Positions 26,115 through 35,222 of a DNA stretch of 64,000 nucleotides are shown here, one piece after another (position 1 is the stretch's first letter; every line of letters begins with the position of its first letter). Source of the stretch: Bacteroidota bacterium (lineage in GTDB: Bacteria > Bacteroidota > Bacteroidia > Chitinophagales > Chitinophagaceae); the NCBI GenBank assembly GCA_018267955.1, contig JAFDXL010000008.1, positions 403,711 through 467,710 of the forward strand, given 5' to 3'. The notes under the pieces were generated by a model. That model had not been told where the DNA came from. It worked only from the letters and a program-made list of their open reading frames with translations, and did no database searches. Position numbers and translations under genes: made by a program.

Positions 26115-26280
26115 CGGTGTATAGATGTTTTTAAAGATAATAAAACAAACCCTCAACATAGGTAAACAGAATGTCAAGGCCATGCTAAATATCGTTCTGC
26201 AGGGAGCAAAACAGCAAAAAATGGCTATCTTGTTCCCCGAGCCCCTTATAATAGGTTTTAAATAAAGTCTTTAAATCAAA

Positions 26281-27405
26281 ATGTCTGTAACAATAAAACG
26301 TTGCGATTCACTGAATGATCTGAAAAAATTTGTTCAGTTTCCTTACGACCTGTATAAAAGCAACAAATATTGGGTTCCCCCGATGAAAAAAGATGAGCTG
26401 AATGCATTGCAGCCCGCAACAAACCCTGCATTCGGCATTTGCGAAGCTCAGTTTTGGCTGGCCATTAAGGACGGAAAGGTAGCTGGCAGGGTAGGGGCTA
26501 TTGTTAATAAAGCCTACAACGAAAAGGTTGGTGAAAATAAATGTCGCCTCAGCCGTATCGAATTCATAGATGATAAAGAAGTAAGCAAGGCATTATTAGA
26601 TACGGTAGAACAATGGGCTAAGGAGAAAGGAATGGATGGCGTACATGGCCCGCTTGGTTTCACTAACCTCGATCACCAGGCTATTCTTATCGAAGGCTTC
26701 GATCATCTTCCCTCCATAGCATCAGAATATCATTTGCCATATTATAAAGCGCATTTTGAAGCTGCCGGCTATGAAAAAGAAATGGATTGGGTGGAGTTTC
26801 GCCTGAAGCTGGAAAAAGAAATACCGGAGAAAGCACTGAAGCTGAATGACATGATCCAAAGGCGCTATAACCTGAAGGTGGTTCATTTTGCCAACAGGGA
26901 AGAGATGAAAAAATATGCGCCCTGCGTGCTGGAACTTTTAAATGTCGCTTTCGGAGACTTATTCAGCTTTGTGGCAATGAATAAAGAGCTTTCTCAATTC
27001 TATATAGATAAGTACTTCAATATTCTCAACCCTGAGTTTGTAAAAGTTATTGAAGACAAGGATGGCAATATTATCGGTTTCATTATTAGTTTACCATCTC
27101 TGAGCGAGGCTATGCAAAAGGCTGGCGGTAAATTGTTCCCATTCGGCTGGTACTACCTCACGCAGGCATTAAAGAAACCTAAAGTGGTAGACTTATTACT
27201 CACTGGTATACATCCCGATTGGCAGGCGCAGGGCGTCAGTGCATTGCTTATTACAGAACTGCAAAAGGTGATGCAAAAGCATGGTGTCGAATACGTAGAA
27301 ACAACCGGTATGATCGAAACCAATGAAAAGGCCATCAACCACTGGAAGAATTACGATCATATACAACACAAACGCAAACGTTGTTTTGTAAAGATGTTCA
27401 AATAA
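26281..27405 (+). CDS. GNAT-like acetyltransferase
   Basis: A 374-residue protein. The C-terminal part has a GNAT acetyl-CoA site (LTGIHPDWQAQGVSALLITE) and the ETNEKAINHWKNY helix common in the superfamily. The N-terminal part begins VTIKRCDSLNDLKKFVQFPY and contains a second, weaker GNAT-like half, so it may be a double-domain member. Substrate unknown. Proteins of this size and layout are frequent in Bacteroidota and usually left unnamed. Confidence 0.75.
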   Translation: MSVTIKRCDSLNDLKKFVQFPYDLYKSNKYWVPPMKKDELNALQPATNPAFGICEAQFWLAIKDGKVAGRVGAIVNKAYNEKVGENKCRLSRIEFIDDKEVSKALLDTVEQWAKEKGMDGVHGPLGFTNLDHQAILIEGFDHLPSIASEYHLPYYKAHFEAAGYEKEMDWVEFRLKLEKEIPEKALKLNDMIQRRYNLKVVHFANREEMKKYAPCVLELLNVAFGDLFSFVAMNKELSQFYIDKYFNILNPEFVKVIEDKDGNIIGFIISLPSLSEAMQKAGGKLFPFGWYYLTQALKKPKVVDLLLTGIHPDWQAQGVSALLITELQKVMQKHGVEYVETTGMIETNEKAINHWKNYDHIQHKRKRCFVKMFK

Positions 27406-27411
27406 ATAATG

Positions 27412-27435
27412 AAGCCCCGATTACGGGGCTTTTTG
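27412..27435 (+). terminator. Rho-independent terminator
   Basis: AAGCCCCG and CGGGGCTT enclose ATTA, followed by TTTG. It ends the GNAT-like gene and may also stop the convergent SRPBCC gene, whose stop codon is at 27437. Confidence 0.85.
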
Positions 27436-27436
27436 T

Positions 27437-28117
27437 TTAGAGAAGATTCTTTTCCTGCAGGCCTTGCAACTCCATATATTTTTTGAAGGCCTTAATATCT
27501 TCCTGTACCAGTTTTTCAAACGAAGGATTGAACAAGCGCGATACAGCGTTGCCGACAATTCCCAACGGTGCCCGATAAGTGATAACCACACTTACTTTGG
27601 TAGCGCCTCCACCTACATCTTCAAAGGTTACTTTGCCGGCGTTAACTACACTTGCGCCAGGTAGGGAATTCCAGCCGATCATCTCGTTCGGAATATCTTT
27701 TACTATTTCTGCATACCATTCAACCGCACCGCCCGGTATTTTAGCTTTCCAGTGAGATGTTTTGCTATCAATACTTTTTACACTTTCCAGGTGGTTCATA
27801 AATAAAGGCAGGTTCTCTACATTCCGCCAGAATTCATAAACCTCATCCCTCGAGCGTCCAACTATAACACTGGTACGTGCATTGATATTGCGCACAGGAT
27901 TGGCAAGTTTTTCTTTGTTAAAAACACTATAGAGAGTGCAGTGTCCGGTTATTCCACGATAAAACAGGTATAATCCTGCTGACAACAATGGAAGGTTAAA
28001 ATTTTTGTTTTTGGCTACATAACTGCCAACCAGCAAACCGCCAATTACCGATAATACCCGTTCCGGCATGCTTACGTTTATTTCCGGTTTTCCGGATACT
28101 GATGAATTCTCGATCAT
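27437..28117 (-). CDS. SRPBCC-family protein with N-terminal YgaP-like membrane segment
   Basis: A 226-residue protein. Residues about 15-70 form a DUF2892-like two-helix membrane module (ERVLSVIGGLLVGSYVAK, then a hydrophobic segment and TGHCTLYSVFN). Residues about 80-215 are a START/SRPBCC ligand-binding domain (VIVGRSRDEVYEFWRNVENL, ending in MGNAVSRLF-like KLVQEDIKAFKKYME). Such membrane-coupled SRPBCC proteins are common in Bacteroidota; the ligand is unknown. Confidence 0.85.
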   Translation of the reverse strand: MIENSSVSGKPEINVSMPERVLSVIGGLLVGSYVAKNKNFNLPLLSAGLYLFYRGITGHCTLYSVFNKEKLANPVRNINARTSVIVGRSRDEVYEFWRNVENLPLFMNHLESVKSIDSKTSHWKAKIPGGAVEWYAEIVKDIPNEMIGWNSLPGASVVNAGKVTFEDVGGGATKVSVVITYRAPLGIVGNAVSRLFNPSFEKLVQEDIKAFKKYMELQGLQEKNLL

Positions 28118-28217
28118 AACTAATTGTTTTACGGTTCAGTAGTTTATTTCACGACTTCACTGATAACAATCATAAAAATTATACCATTAACTCATGGTAA
28201 AACCTTTAATGTTTAAA

Positions 28218-28225
28218 TAGCTTTG
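28218..28225 (+). promoter_or_regulatory. Probable -7 box of ku
   Basis: TAGCTTTG matches TAnnTTTG, 38 bases before the ku start; no clear -33 element. Confidence 0.4.
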
Positions 28226-28263
28226 GCATTGTTTTTATCTGTTAACTTAATAAAACAGGTACT

Positions 28264-29040
28264 ATGCGTGCTATATGGAGCGGCGCCATCGGCTTTGGCC
28301 TGGTAAATATTCCCATCAAATTATACAGTGCTATAGAAGATAGCACCTTAGATCTTGATATGCTGGATAAGAAAGATCATGCGAATATCAAGTTCCAGCG
28401 TGTCAATGAGAATACGGGCAGGGTAGTGAAATGGGAAGATATCGTTAAAGGGTATAAGTACAATGACGATTATGTTGTATTAGAGGATGAAGACTTTGAA
28501 AAGGCGAACCCGGAAAAAAGCCATGTGATTGCTATTAACGAATTTGTGAAGGAAGATAGCATCTCGAGTATGTACTACGAGAACGTTTATTATGCTGAAC
28601 CCGCAAAGGGGGGGGAACGTGCCTATGCATTGCTTAGAGAGGCACTAAAAGAAAGTGATAAAGTAGCGTTGGGTAGTTTTGTGATGCGCACCAAAGAGAA
28701 TTTCTGTATGCTGAAGGCAGATGGTGATGTGGTGCTACTGCTGAAATTGAGATTTCCGCAGGAGATCCGCGATAGCAAGGAAGTTGCCGCTCCGGCAAAA
28801 ACATCCGTAAAACCTGCTGAACTGAAAATGGCACTAGCCCTTATTAATCAGCTTACACCGAAGAAGTTTGATATTACCAAATATAAAGACACCTATACAG
28901 ATGCTTTGATGAAGATAATAGAATCAAAAGCTAAGGGCAAACGCATAGCTAAGCCAAAGTTCAAAATTGTGCATAACAAGACAAAAGACATCATGGCGCA
29001 ATTGAAAGAAAGCATCGAGAAAAGTAAAAAAGCATCCTGA
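28264..29040 (+). CDS. ku: Non-homologous end-joining protein Ku
   Basis: Forms a homodimeric ring that threads DNA ends and recruits LigD for double-strand break repair. The 258-residue protein opens with MRAIWSGAIGFGLVNIPIKL, the typical bacterial Ku start, and contains the KGYKYNDDYVVLEDEDFEK segment of the bridge region. The C-terminus is Lys-rich (SKAKGKRIAKPKFK), as in LigD-interacting tails. It is followed by overlapping ligD genes, TGATG-type coupling (stop and start share 29038-29042). Confidence 0.95.
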   Translation: MRAIWSGAIGFGLVNIPIKLYSAIEDSTLDLDMLDKKDHANIKFQRVNENTGRVVKWEDIVKGYKYNDDYVVLEDEDFEKANPEKSHVIAINEFVKEDSISSMYYENVYYAEPAKGGERAYALLREALKESDKVALGSFVMRTKENFCMLKADGDVVLLLKLRFPQEIRDSKEVAAPAKTSVKPAELKMALALINQLTPKKFDITKYKDTYTDALMKIIESKAKGKRIAKPKFKIVHNKTKDIMAQLKESIEKSKKAS

Positions 29041-29648
29041 TGAGCCTGTCGAAATACAACCAGAAACGAAATTTTAATGATACACCGGAACCTGCCGGAA
29101 AAGCACGTAAAGCAGACAGCAAGTTGATATTTGTGGTGCAACGCCACCATGCGTCCCATTTGCATTACGATTTTCGCCTGGAGTTAAACGGTGTTCTTCT
29201 AAGCTGGGCTGTTCCTAAAGGTCCTTCGTTAAACCCCGCGGATAAAAGATTAGCTATGATGGTGGAAGATCACCCGCTTGACTATGCAACCTTTGAAGGA
29301 GACATACCGGAAGGTAACTATGGTGCTGGTCATGTGGATGTTTGGGACCATGGCACTTATGAGCCGGTGAATGAAGAAAGCGAAACCATTACTCCAAAAG
29401 AATTTAAAAGTAATCTTCATAAAGGCAGCATTAAATTCAGGATGAAGGGCAAACATCTTAAAGGTGAATTTGCTTTAGTGAAACTGAAAAGAGGACAGGA
29501 AGATAACAGCTGGCTACTGATAAAGCATCGTGATAAATACGCAACAGACGAACCATACAACAGCGAAGACTATGCAAAGAAAAGTTCGCTGAAGTACACA
29601 GAAGCACGGAATAATCGCCGGGGTTTAAAAAAAAAGTCAACTCCATAA
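29040..29648 (+). CDS. ligD: DNA ligase D, 3'-phosphoesterase (PE) domain
   Basis: A 202-residue protein matching only the phosphoesterase part of LigD, which trims 3'-phosphates and ribonucleotides at broken ends. HHASHLHYDFRLELNG holds the catalytic His pair, followed by AVPKGPSLNPADKR and FEGDIPEGNYGAG. It ends 63 bp before the ligase start, after an A9 run. In related Bacteroidota PE, LIG and POL form one chain, so this is either one part of a split gene, a frameshifted gene, or the zero-frame product of programmed slippage. Confidence 0.9.
   Translation: MSLSKYNQKRNFNDTPEPAGKARKADSKLIFVVQRHHASHLHYDFRLELNGVLLSWAVPKGPSLNPADKRLAMMVEDHPLDYATFEGDIPEGNYGAGHVDVWDHGTYEPVNEESETITPKEFKSNLHKGSIKFRMKGKHLKGEFALVKLKRGQEDNSWLLIKHRDKYATDEPYNSEDYAKKSSLKYTEARNNRRGLKKKSTP
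29630..29636 (+). other. A AAA AAG slippery heptamer in the ligD split
   Basis: In the PE reading frame the A9 run (29627-29635) reads TTA AAA AAA AAG. The last heptamer, A AAA AAG, is in the X XXY YYZ phase of the E. coli dnaX frameshift site. A -1 slip enters the frame open from 29615 into the ligase domain, skipping the stop at 29646. A missing A in a homopolymer would give the same picture. Confidence 0.55.
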
Positions 29649-29710
29649 CTGACCCTCCTGATCCTCCGGTCTCACGCGCCCCAAAGGATGAAAAATATAA
29701 GCAGTTTATA

Positions 29711-31558
29711 GTGCCTATGCTTGCACGGCTGCACAATCAAGCTTTTGACAGGAAAGATTGGATATTCGAGATCAAATGGGATGGTTATCGTGCCATCGCA
29801 GAGTTGAACGGAGCTAAAACACGTTTATACTCTCGCAACGGTTTGTCATTTGCAGCTAAGTATCCTGTTGTTTTTGATGAGTTGACAACGATCAAAAAGA
29901 AAATGATCATAGATGGCGAGATCGTTGCGCTAAACGAAAAAGGAATGCCCGATTTTCAACTACTGCAGCAATACGGAGAAAAGGAAGTGCCACTCATTTA
30001 TTATGTATTCGATATTCTTTCCTTAAATGGTAAGTCAACCGAAGATATGCCGCTAATAGACAGGAAAGAACTTCTTAAAAGGTATCTCCCGGAATCTGAA
30101 GTGATCAAATATTGTGATCACATCGCCGAGAAAGGAAAGACTTTTTTTAATGAAGTAAAGAAACAGGGACTGGAGGGCATTATTGCCAAAAATGCGCAAA
30201 GTGCTTATGCTGAAGGTAGCCGCAATGGAGACTGGCTAAAGATAAAACATGTATTAACGGATGAGGCAGTGATAGCTGGCTATACCGCACCTCGAAACAG
30301 CCGCAAATATTTTGGTGCACTAGTTTTGGGTACTTACGAAAAAGGAAAGCTTACCTATATTGGTCATACAGGTACAGGATTCACTGATAAGATACTGAAA
30401 GACGTATATAGTAAGCTGCAACCGCTTATTACCGATGCTAATCCTTTTGGTAAAAAGGTACCCGTAAATACAGCCGTTACCTGGGTGAAACCGGAATTAG
30501 TATGTAATCTTAAGTATACGGAGATCACCAAAGATGGTATTCGCAGGCACCCAGTGTTCATGGGCTTACGGGTCGATAAAGCCCCGAAGGACGTGCACCG
30601 GGAAGCACCTGTGGAAGTGCCGGAATCTAAGACAACAAAACAAACATCAAAACATATGGCAGCCACATCATTGAGCAAAAAGCTCATACTCACCAACCTT
30701 GATAAGGTGTTCTGGCCCGATGAGGGCTACACCAAAGGCGATGTATTGAACTACTACAACAGTGTTTATAAATACATCATCAAGCATATCAAAGATCGTC
30801 CGCAATCCTTGAAACGAACTCCAAATGGTATTAACGGACCTGCCTTCTTTCATAAAGACGCTGGTGAGAACGCTCCCGAATGGATGGATACATATCCTAC
30901 TTATTCAGAGAACGTCCATAAGACGATCGACTACCTGGTATGCAATACAAAAGACGCATTGCTTTACATTGTTAACCTTGGTTGTATTGAGATCAATCCT
31001 TGGAATTCACGGGTGCAGTCGCCAGACCGTCCTGATTACCTCGTACTAGACCTGGACCCGTCCGATAAAAATACATTCGATGAGGTGGTTGCCTGTGCGC
31101 AGGTGATCAAAGAGATATTGGAGCAAGGTGGTGCAGAGAGTTATTGTAAAACATCCGGTTCTACGGGCTTGCATGTTTACCTGCCTCTTGCTGCTAAATA
31201 TACTTACGAACAGGCTCGTGATTTTGCGCAAGTGATAGCACAGATGGCACAGGAGCAATTACCTGAATTTACTACTTTGGAACGTTCTCTTAGTAAGCGT
31301 AAGAAAAATCATATTTACATAGATTACCTGCAGAACAAGGAAGGGGCAACTTTGTCTTGTGCCTACAGCCTGCGCCCGAAACCAGGTGCACCGGTATCTA
31401 TGCCGCTGGAATGGAACGAGGTGAAAATGGGTTTAAATCCGCTCGACTTTAATATCAATAATGCTTTGGAACGGATCGAAAAGAAGGGTGATATTTTTCT
31501 GCCGGTATTAAAGAAGGGAGTAGATATAGTTAAGGTATTAAAGAATTTGGGAGCTTAA
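29711..31558 (+). CDS. ligD: DNA ligase D, ligase and polymerase domains
   Basis: Joins DNA ends and fills gaps in non-homologous end joining. Residues about 1-290 are an ATP-dependent ligase with the adenylation motif EIKWDGYRA and the EGIIAKNAQSAYAEGSR (motif IV/V) segment. Residues about 310-615 form the archaeo-eukaryotic primase-like polymerase with LVLDLDPSD, the metal-binding Asp pair, and SGSTGLHVYLP. The frame is open upstream to 29615, so the GTG (29711) or ATG (29717) start may be artificial and the natural product is probably a fusion with the PE domain by slippage or repair of the A9 run. Confidence 0.93.
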   Translation: MPMLARLHNQAFDRKDWIFEIKWDGYRAIAELNGAKTRLYSRNGLSFAAKYPVVFDELTTIKKKMIIDGEIVALNEKGMPDFQLLQQYGEKEVPLIYYVFDILSLNGKSTEDMPLIDRKELLKRYLPESEVIKYCDHIAEKGKTFFNEVKKQGLEGIIAKNAQSAYAEGSRNGDWLKIKHVLTDEAVIAGYTAPRNSRKYFGALVLGTYEKGKLTYIGHTGTGFTDKILKDVYSKLQPLITDANPFGKKVPVNTAVTWVKPELVCNLKYTEITKDGIRRHPVFMGLRVDKAPKDVHREAPVEVPESKTTKQTSKHMAATSLSKKLILTNLDKVFWPDEGYTKGDVLNYYNSVYKYIIKHIKDRPQSLKRTPNGINGPAFFHKDAGENAPEWMDTYPTYSENVHKTIDYLVCNTKDALLYIVNLGCIEINPWNSRVQSPDRPDYLVLDLDPSDKNTFDEVVACAQVIKEILEQGGAESYCKTSGSTGLHVYLPLAAKYTYEQARDFAQVIAQMAQEQLPEFTTLERSLSKRKKNHIYIDYLQNKEGATLSCAYSLRPKPGAPVSMPLEWNEVKMGLNPLDFNINNALERIEKKGDIFLPVLKKGVDIVKVLKNLGA

Positions 31559-31568
31559 GATTATTCAT

Positions 31569-32300
31569 ATGCCGGAAGGTCCATCAATTGTAATTTTAAA
31601 AGAGCAGGTACAGCAGTTCAAAGGTAAGCTTGTTACAGAGGTTCACGGCAATACAAAGGTTGATAAGGAACGCTTACGCAATAAGAAGATCATTGATTTC
31701 AAAAGCTGGGGAAAACATTTCCTTATTTGTTTCAAAGATTTCACGGTGCGAATTCATTTAATGCTGTTTGGCTCCTACCGTATCGATGAAAGAAAGCCAA
31801 CTGATGCCCGCCTTGGTCTTGTATTTAAAAATGGTGAACTTAATTTTTACGCATGCTCTGTAGTAATACTGGAGGAAGATTTAGATGAAATATATGATTG
31901 GAGCGCCGACATCATGTCTGATAGCTGGAGCAATGCAAAAGCCAAAAAGAAGCTAAAAGCAAATCCCGATCAGTTGGTATGTGATGCGTTGCTCGATCAA
32001 AACATATTCGCAGGCTCAGGTAACATCGTTAAAAACGAAGTACTGTTTCGCATTAAAGTACACCCCGCAAGCAGGGTAGGAGCATTACCCGAAAAGAAAT
32101 TAAACGAGCTGATTAACGAAACGCACAAATATGCCTTCCAGTTTTACGATTGGAAAAAGAAGTTCGAATTAAAGAAGCATTGGCAGGCACATACCAAAAT
32201 GATATGCCCGCGTTGCGATATTCCCCTGAAAAAAGAATATCTGGGTAAAACCAACCGGCGAAGCTTTTTCTGTACTAATTGCCAGGAATTATACACTTAA
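31569..32300 (+). CDS. Fpg/Nei family DNA glycosylase
   Basis: Base-excision glycosylase with AP-lyase activity for oxidised bases. MPEGPSIV gives Pro at position 2, the catalytic nucleophile of the family, and Glu3; the closing zinc finger is CPRCDIPLKKEYLG followed by CTNC with FFCTNCQELYT at the end. At 243 residues it is closer to the endonuclease VIII-like subgroup. It lies 10 bp after ligD, in the same repair operon. Exact substrate (8-oxoG or oxidised pyrimidines) not determined. Confidence 0.88.
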   Translation: MPEGPSIVILKEQVQQFKGKLVTEVHGNTKVDKERLRNKKIIDFKSWGKHFLICFKDFTVRIHLMLFGSYRIDERKPTDARLGLVFKNGELNFYACSVVILEEDLDEIYDWSADIMSDSWSNAKAKKKLKANPDQLVCDALLDQNIFAGSGNIVKNEVLFRIKVHPASRVGALPEKKLNELINETHKYAFQFYDWKKKFELKKHWQAHTKMICPRCDIPLKKEYLGKTNRRSFFCTNCQELYT

Positions 32301-33035
32301 GGTGCTCTGTATCATTTGCTGTATATCCCGCACGTTTTGTATAGCGTGTCCGTTCATAGTGTTATTGAAGAATGCCCACACATCAAAACCTTCACGCAGC
32401 CAGTCGCTGATCCTGTTTGCATAGTATTGCAACATTTCTTCGCTATAAGACGAATCAAACAGTTTTTCCGGCCCGTGAAATCGGAGGTAGATATGATTGG
32501 CAGTAACTACTTCTGCATAGGGAAACCCAACCCCTGATTGTGAGATTACCCAGGCAATATTGTTGTCCCGTAATAGCTGAAAAGCATCATCATTGATCCA
32601 GCTTTCGTGTCTCGCCTCCAGTGCATAGCGGTGCATCGGGTATTTTGTTAAAAGGCTTTGAATAAAAGCCGTCACAATATCACGGTCATATTTTAATGAT
32701 GGTGGCAGTTGTATCAACACAGGCCCCAACCGATTGGCAATAGGATCAAATACGTTAAAGAATTTATCCAGCGAATCTTCAATATCCTTTAATCGCTTTA
32801 TATGCGTCACATACCTGCTCATCTTAGGGCAGAATTTAAAACCTTCAGGTACTGCATTTGCCCATTTGTCCACTGTCTGCTGTTTCGGCAAATGATAAAA
32901 GCTCATGTTAATTTCTGTGCAATCGAAGATTGTCGCATAATAACTTAGCCAATCTGTAGTTTTTATAGTAGGTGGATAGAAGAATCCTTTCCATTCTTTA
33001 TAGCTCCAGCCCGATGTGCCAATGTGTAGTCCCAT
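32289..33035 (-). CDS. DUF72 family TIM-barrel protein
   Basis: A 248-residue protein starting MGLHIGTSGWSYKEWKGFFY and containing the FKFCPKMSRYVTH and RYALEARHESW blocks, the fingerprint of DUF72 (YecE-like). The family folds as a TIM barrel; its activity is unknown. It ends inside the convergent glycosylase gene, overlapping it by 12 bp. Confidence 0.9.
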   Translation of the reverse strand: MGLHIGTSGWSYKEWKGFFYPPTIKTTDWLSYYATIFDCTEINMSFYHLPKQQTVDKWANAVPEGFKFCPKMSRYVTHIKRLKDIEDSLDKFFNVFDPIANRLGPVLIQLPPSLKYDRDIVTAFIQSLLTKYPMHRYALEARHESWINDDAFQLLRDNNIAWVISQSGVGFPYAEVVTANHIYLRFHGPEKLFDSSYSEEMLQYYANRISDWLREGFDVWAFFNNTMNGHAIQNVRDIQQMIQSTLSV

Positions 33036-33117
33036 ACAAATGGTAATAAAATAATTACGCCGCCATATTCAGGTTGGCACAGAATTTTAATGATAGACAC
33101 TAAAAGTGAAGTAAGGT

Positions 33118-33372
33118 ATGAATACGACGATAATTCCATTTAACATTAAGTCAAACACCATGAATTGCAAAGGCGAGGCCATTGGCAATGACCTGGAAAA
33201 TAGGAGCCTGTTCAAGGTGGCCATCAAAGGCCAGGAGCCTTTTTATATACAGGCAATACCTGATAATGAACTACCTTGTTATGAATGGACTTCCTACCTG
33301 GAAAATGATAACAAAAGGTTAGTTCCCATTATAGGAAAGATCATCGAACGATACTATAGCAGAACAAAATAA
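33118..33372 (+). CDS. Hypothetical small protein
   Basis: Unrecognised 84-residue soluble protein (MNTTIIPFNIKSNTMNCKGE at the start). It has a short beta-rich body with two Cys and a Trp and no signal peptide. It is the first gene of a short plus-strand group after the DUF72 start, and only 11 bp separate its stop from the next ORF. No function is implied. Confidence 0.5.
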   Translation: MNTTIIPFNIKSNTMNCKGEAIGNDLENRSLFKVAIKGQEPFYIQAIPDNELPCYEWTSYLENDNKRLVPIIGKIIERYYSRTK

Positions 33373-33383
33373 TAACACAGGAA

Positions 33384-33920
33384 TTGACACAGCCATTATA
33401 CGCGATCAATAATATACCCGATCGCAACACAACCTTTAAACCCCAAAATGGGTTGGAATACGAATTAACAGAACGTAATTCTCTGGCGTCGGACGACGCT
33501 GCAAAAATGCTCTTTAGGGATGCAAACCATAAGCTATTAAATATTAGCTTCTGGCATCTCTACTCAGGCTTATCGGGCGTTCGTTTCATTTTGTCCGGTC
33601 CGGGGGCCGATGCGCTAAAGCCCGTTGCTTTAAAAAACGACCTGGTGAAAGTTGTCTATAACGATAGATCCGGGGAACATTGGCTCACCATAACTGACAT
33701 CATTTATCGTGCTCCTAACCTTCACAGCGAATATATTTTTCTGCAGATGCAGGATTGTTCCGGCATAGCGTGTGATAACTTTGGAAATAGAAACGAAGTA
33801 AATATCATCCTCAGCCGGGAAAAGAATATCGTTTCGATATCACTTGATGGGAACATAGATTTCCGGCAGGAATTTTCATGGAATGATCTGCTTCGTGGTA
33901 TCATCATGCAGAACGATTAA
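33384..33920 (+). CDS. Hypothetical protein
   Basis: Unrecognised 178-residue protein. It must start at a TTG (33384) or lose about 42 residues to reach the next ATG, and the sequence before that ATG looks coding. It is beta-rich with Asn and Asp turns and no hydrophobic segment. The pairing with the 84-residue protein just upstream (11 bp apart) suggests a joint role of unknown kind. Confidence 0.5.
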   Translation: MTQPLYAINNIPDRNTTFKPQNGLEYELTERNSLASDDAAKMLFRDANHKLLNISFWHLYSGLSGVRFILSGPGADALKPVALKNDLVKVVYNDRSGEHWLTITDIIYRAPNLHSEYIFLQMQDCSGIACDNFGNRNEVNIILSREKNIVSISLDGNIDFRQEFSWNDLLRGIIMQND

Positions 33921-33972
33921 TTTTATAATTACAAGGGTACAATTTTTTGCTTTCAATACACAAAAAAACGTC

Positions 33973-34524
33973 ATGCAAAACTTAAATGGTAAAAAGGTAG
34001 CGGTACTTGCTACAAATGGTTTTGAGCAATCAGAACTACAAGTCCCTGTAGATGCCCTGAAGCAGGCTGGGGCCCAGGTCGATATCGTGTCATTAAAGCC
34101 CGGAACTATCAAAGGCTGGAAAGATAAGAATTGGGGAGACGAGGTAAATGTTGACAAGATAGTGAGCGAAGCAAATGCACAGGACTACGATGCTTTGGTT
34201 TTACCGGGTGGTGTAATGAACCCCGATCAGTTAAGGCAGGATCAGGATGCTGTAAGTTTTGTGGGTGGCTTCTTTGAAGATAATAAACCTATTGCCGCTA
34301 TTTGTCATGGCCCCTGGACACTCATCGAAACCGGTGAATTGAAAGGCAGGAAGATGACATCCTATCCTTCTATAAAAACAGACCTTATCAATGCCGGTGT
34401 AGATTGGGTAGATGAAGAAGTGGTGGTAGATAACGGATTGGTAACAAGCCGTACACCTAAAGACCTGCCGGCATTTTGCGAAAAGATGATCGAAGAAATT
34501 TCTGAAGGGGTTCACCAGGGTTAA
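33973..34524 (+). CDS. DJ-1/PfpI family protein (type 1 glutamine amidotransferase-like)
   Basis: A 183-residue cytoplasmic protein. KKVAVLATNGFEQSELQVPV opens the domain, and AAICHGPWTLIE holds the nucleophile elbow with Cys followed by His, as in PfpI/YhbO. Characterised relatives act as chaperones, peptidases or deglycases in stress protection. The start at 33973 is the family N-terminus; 30 upstream codons were excluded. Its stop overlaps the convergent PPTase stop by 4 bp. Confidence 0.9.
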   Translation: MQNLNGKKVAVLATNGFEQSELQVPVDALKQAGAQVDIVSLKPGTIKGWKDKNWGDEVNVDKIVSEANAQDYDALVLPGGVMNPDQLRQDQDAVSFVGGFFEDNKPIAAICHGPWTLIETGELKGRKMTSYPSIKTDLINAGVDWVDEEVVVDNGLVTSRTPKDLPAFCEKMIEEISEGVHQG

Positions 34525-35153
34525 GGAAACCTGAACTCCCTTAACACGATAGCCTGGTCGCAAAGGTTAGATGCTGCATAGCAGCAATAGTTATCATCAA
34601 TAGGTATGGGGTATAGATACCAATGGTTATTGTACGCCCATACCTCGTTGGTGTACACTTCTATCGTTTTCATATCATCTGATATTCCGGTACCGTTAGC
34701 TTTTTGCACTGCTTCTTTTTTCGTCCACAATTCAAAGAACAGCCTGTTATGTTCCGGGTCAGAATTTAGCAGCTCCCATTCTATATCCGTAAACAGCTCC
34801 CTTAGCAATGTAGTAGGTTTTATAGCCTCTACATCTATGCCTATGTGGCCGTTTTCAATGTACGCGCACACTGCCAGGTCGCCTGAGTGAGAGATATTAA
34901 AATCAAAATGAGTTCCGGGAAGGTATGGGCGGTTATGATCGCTATATTGCAGGTCGTCCATCCTCAGATGTGGAGCCTTATCTTCTATCATTGCCTTTAG
35001 CAATAATTTGCCGGCCAGCCTTAACTGTTGTTGATATTCGTCTTTATAGGCAGATATTCTTTTCTGTACAGGTTCCGGTAATTGCGCAAGATAATGTGCA
35101 AAGTCGGCATCCTTTAAAAGATGGGAGATGCGTGTATAGAAAACAGTAATCAT
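34521..35153 (-). CDS. 4'-phosphopantetheinyl transferase
   Basis: Transfers phosphopantetheine from CoA to a Ser of carrier proteins. The 210-residue protein has the two signatures of the Sfp/AcpT superfamily, GIDVEAIKP and FELWTKKEAVQKANG, with intact Asp, Glu and Lys residues. It is divergent from the Pls-type synthetase gene 69 bp away, whose carrier domain is its obvious client (inference from neighbourhood). Confidence 0.9.
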   Translation of the reverse strand: MITVFYTRISHLLKDADFAHYLAQLPEPVQKRISAYKDEYQQQLRLAGKLLLKAMIEDKAPHLRMDDLQYSDHNRPYLPGTHFDFNISHSGDLAVCAYIENGHIGIDVEAIKPTTLLRELFTDIEWELLNSDPEHNRLFFELWTKKEAVQKANGTGISDDMKTIEVYTNEVWAYNNHWYLYPIPIDDNYCCYAASNLCDQAIVLREFRFP

Positions 35154-35222
35154 TGTTAAAATTACAATACTACGCACACCAATGTATAATTCATAGTACT
35201 TTTATTTTACTTTTTATTAATC

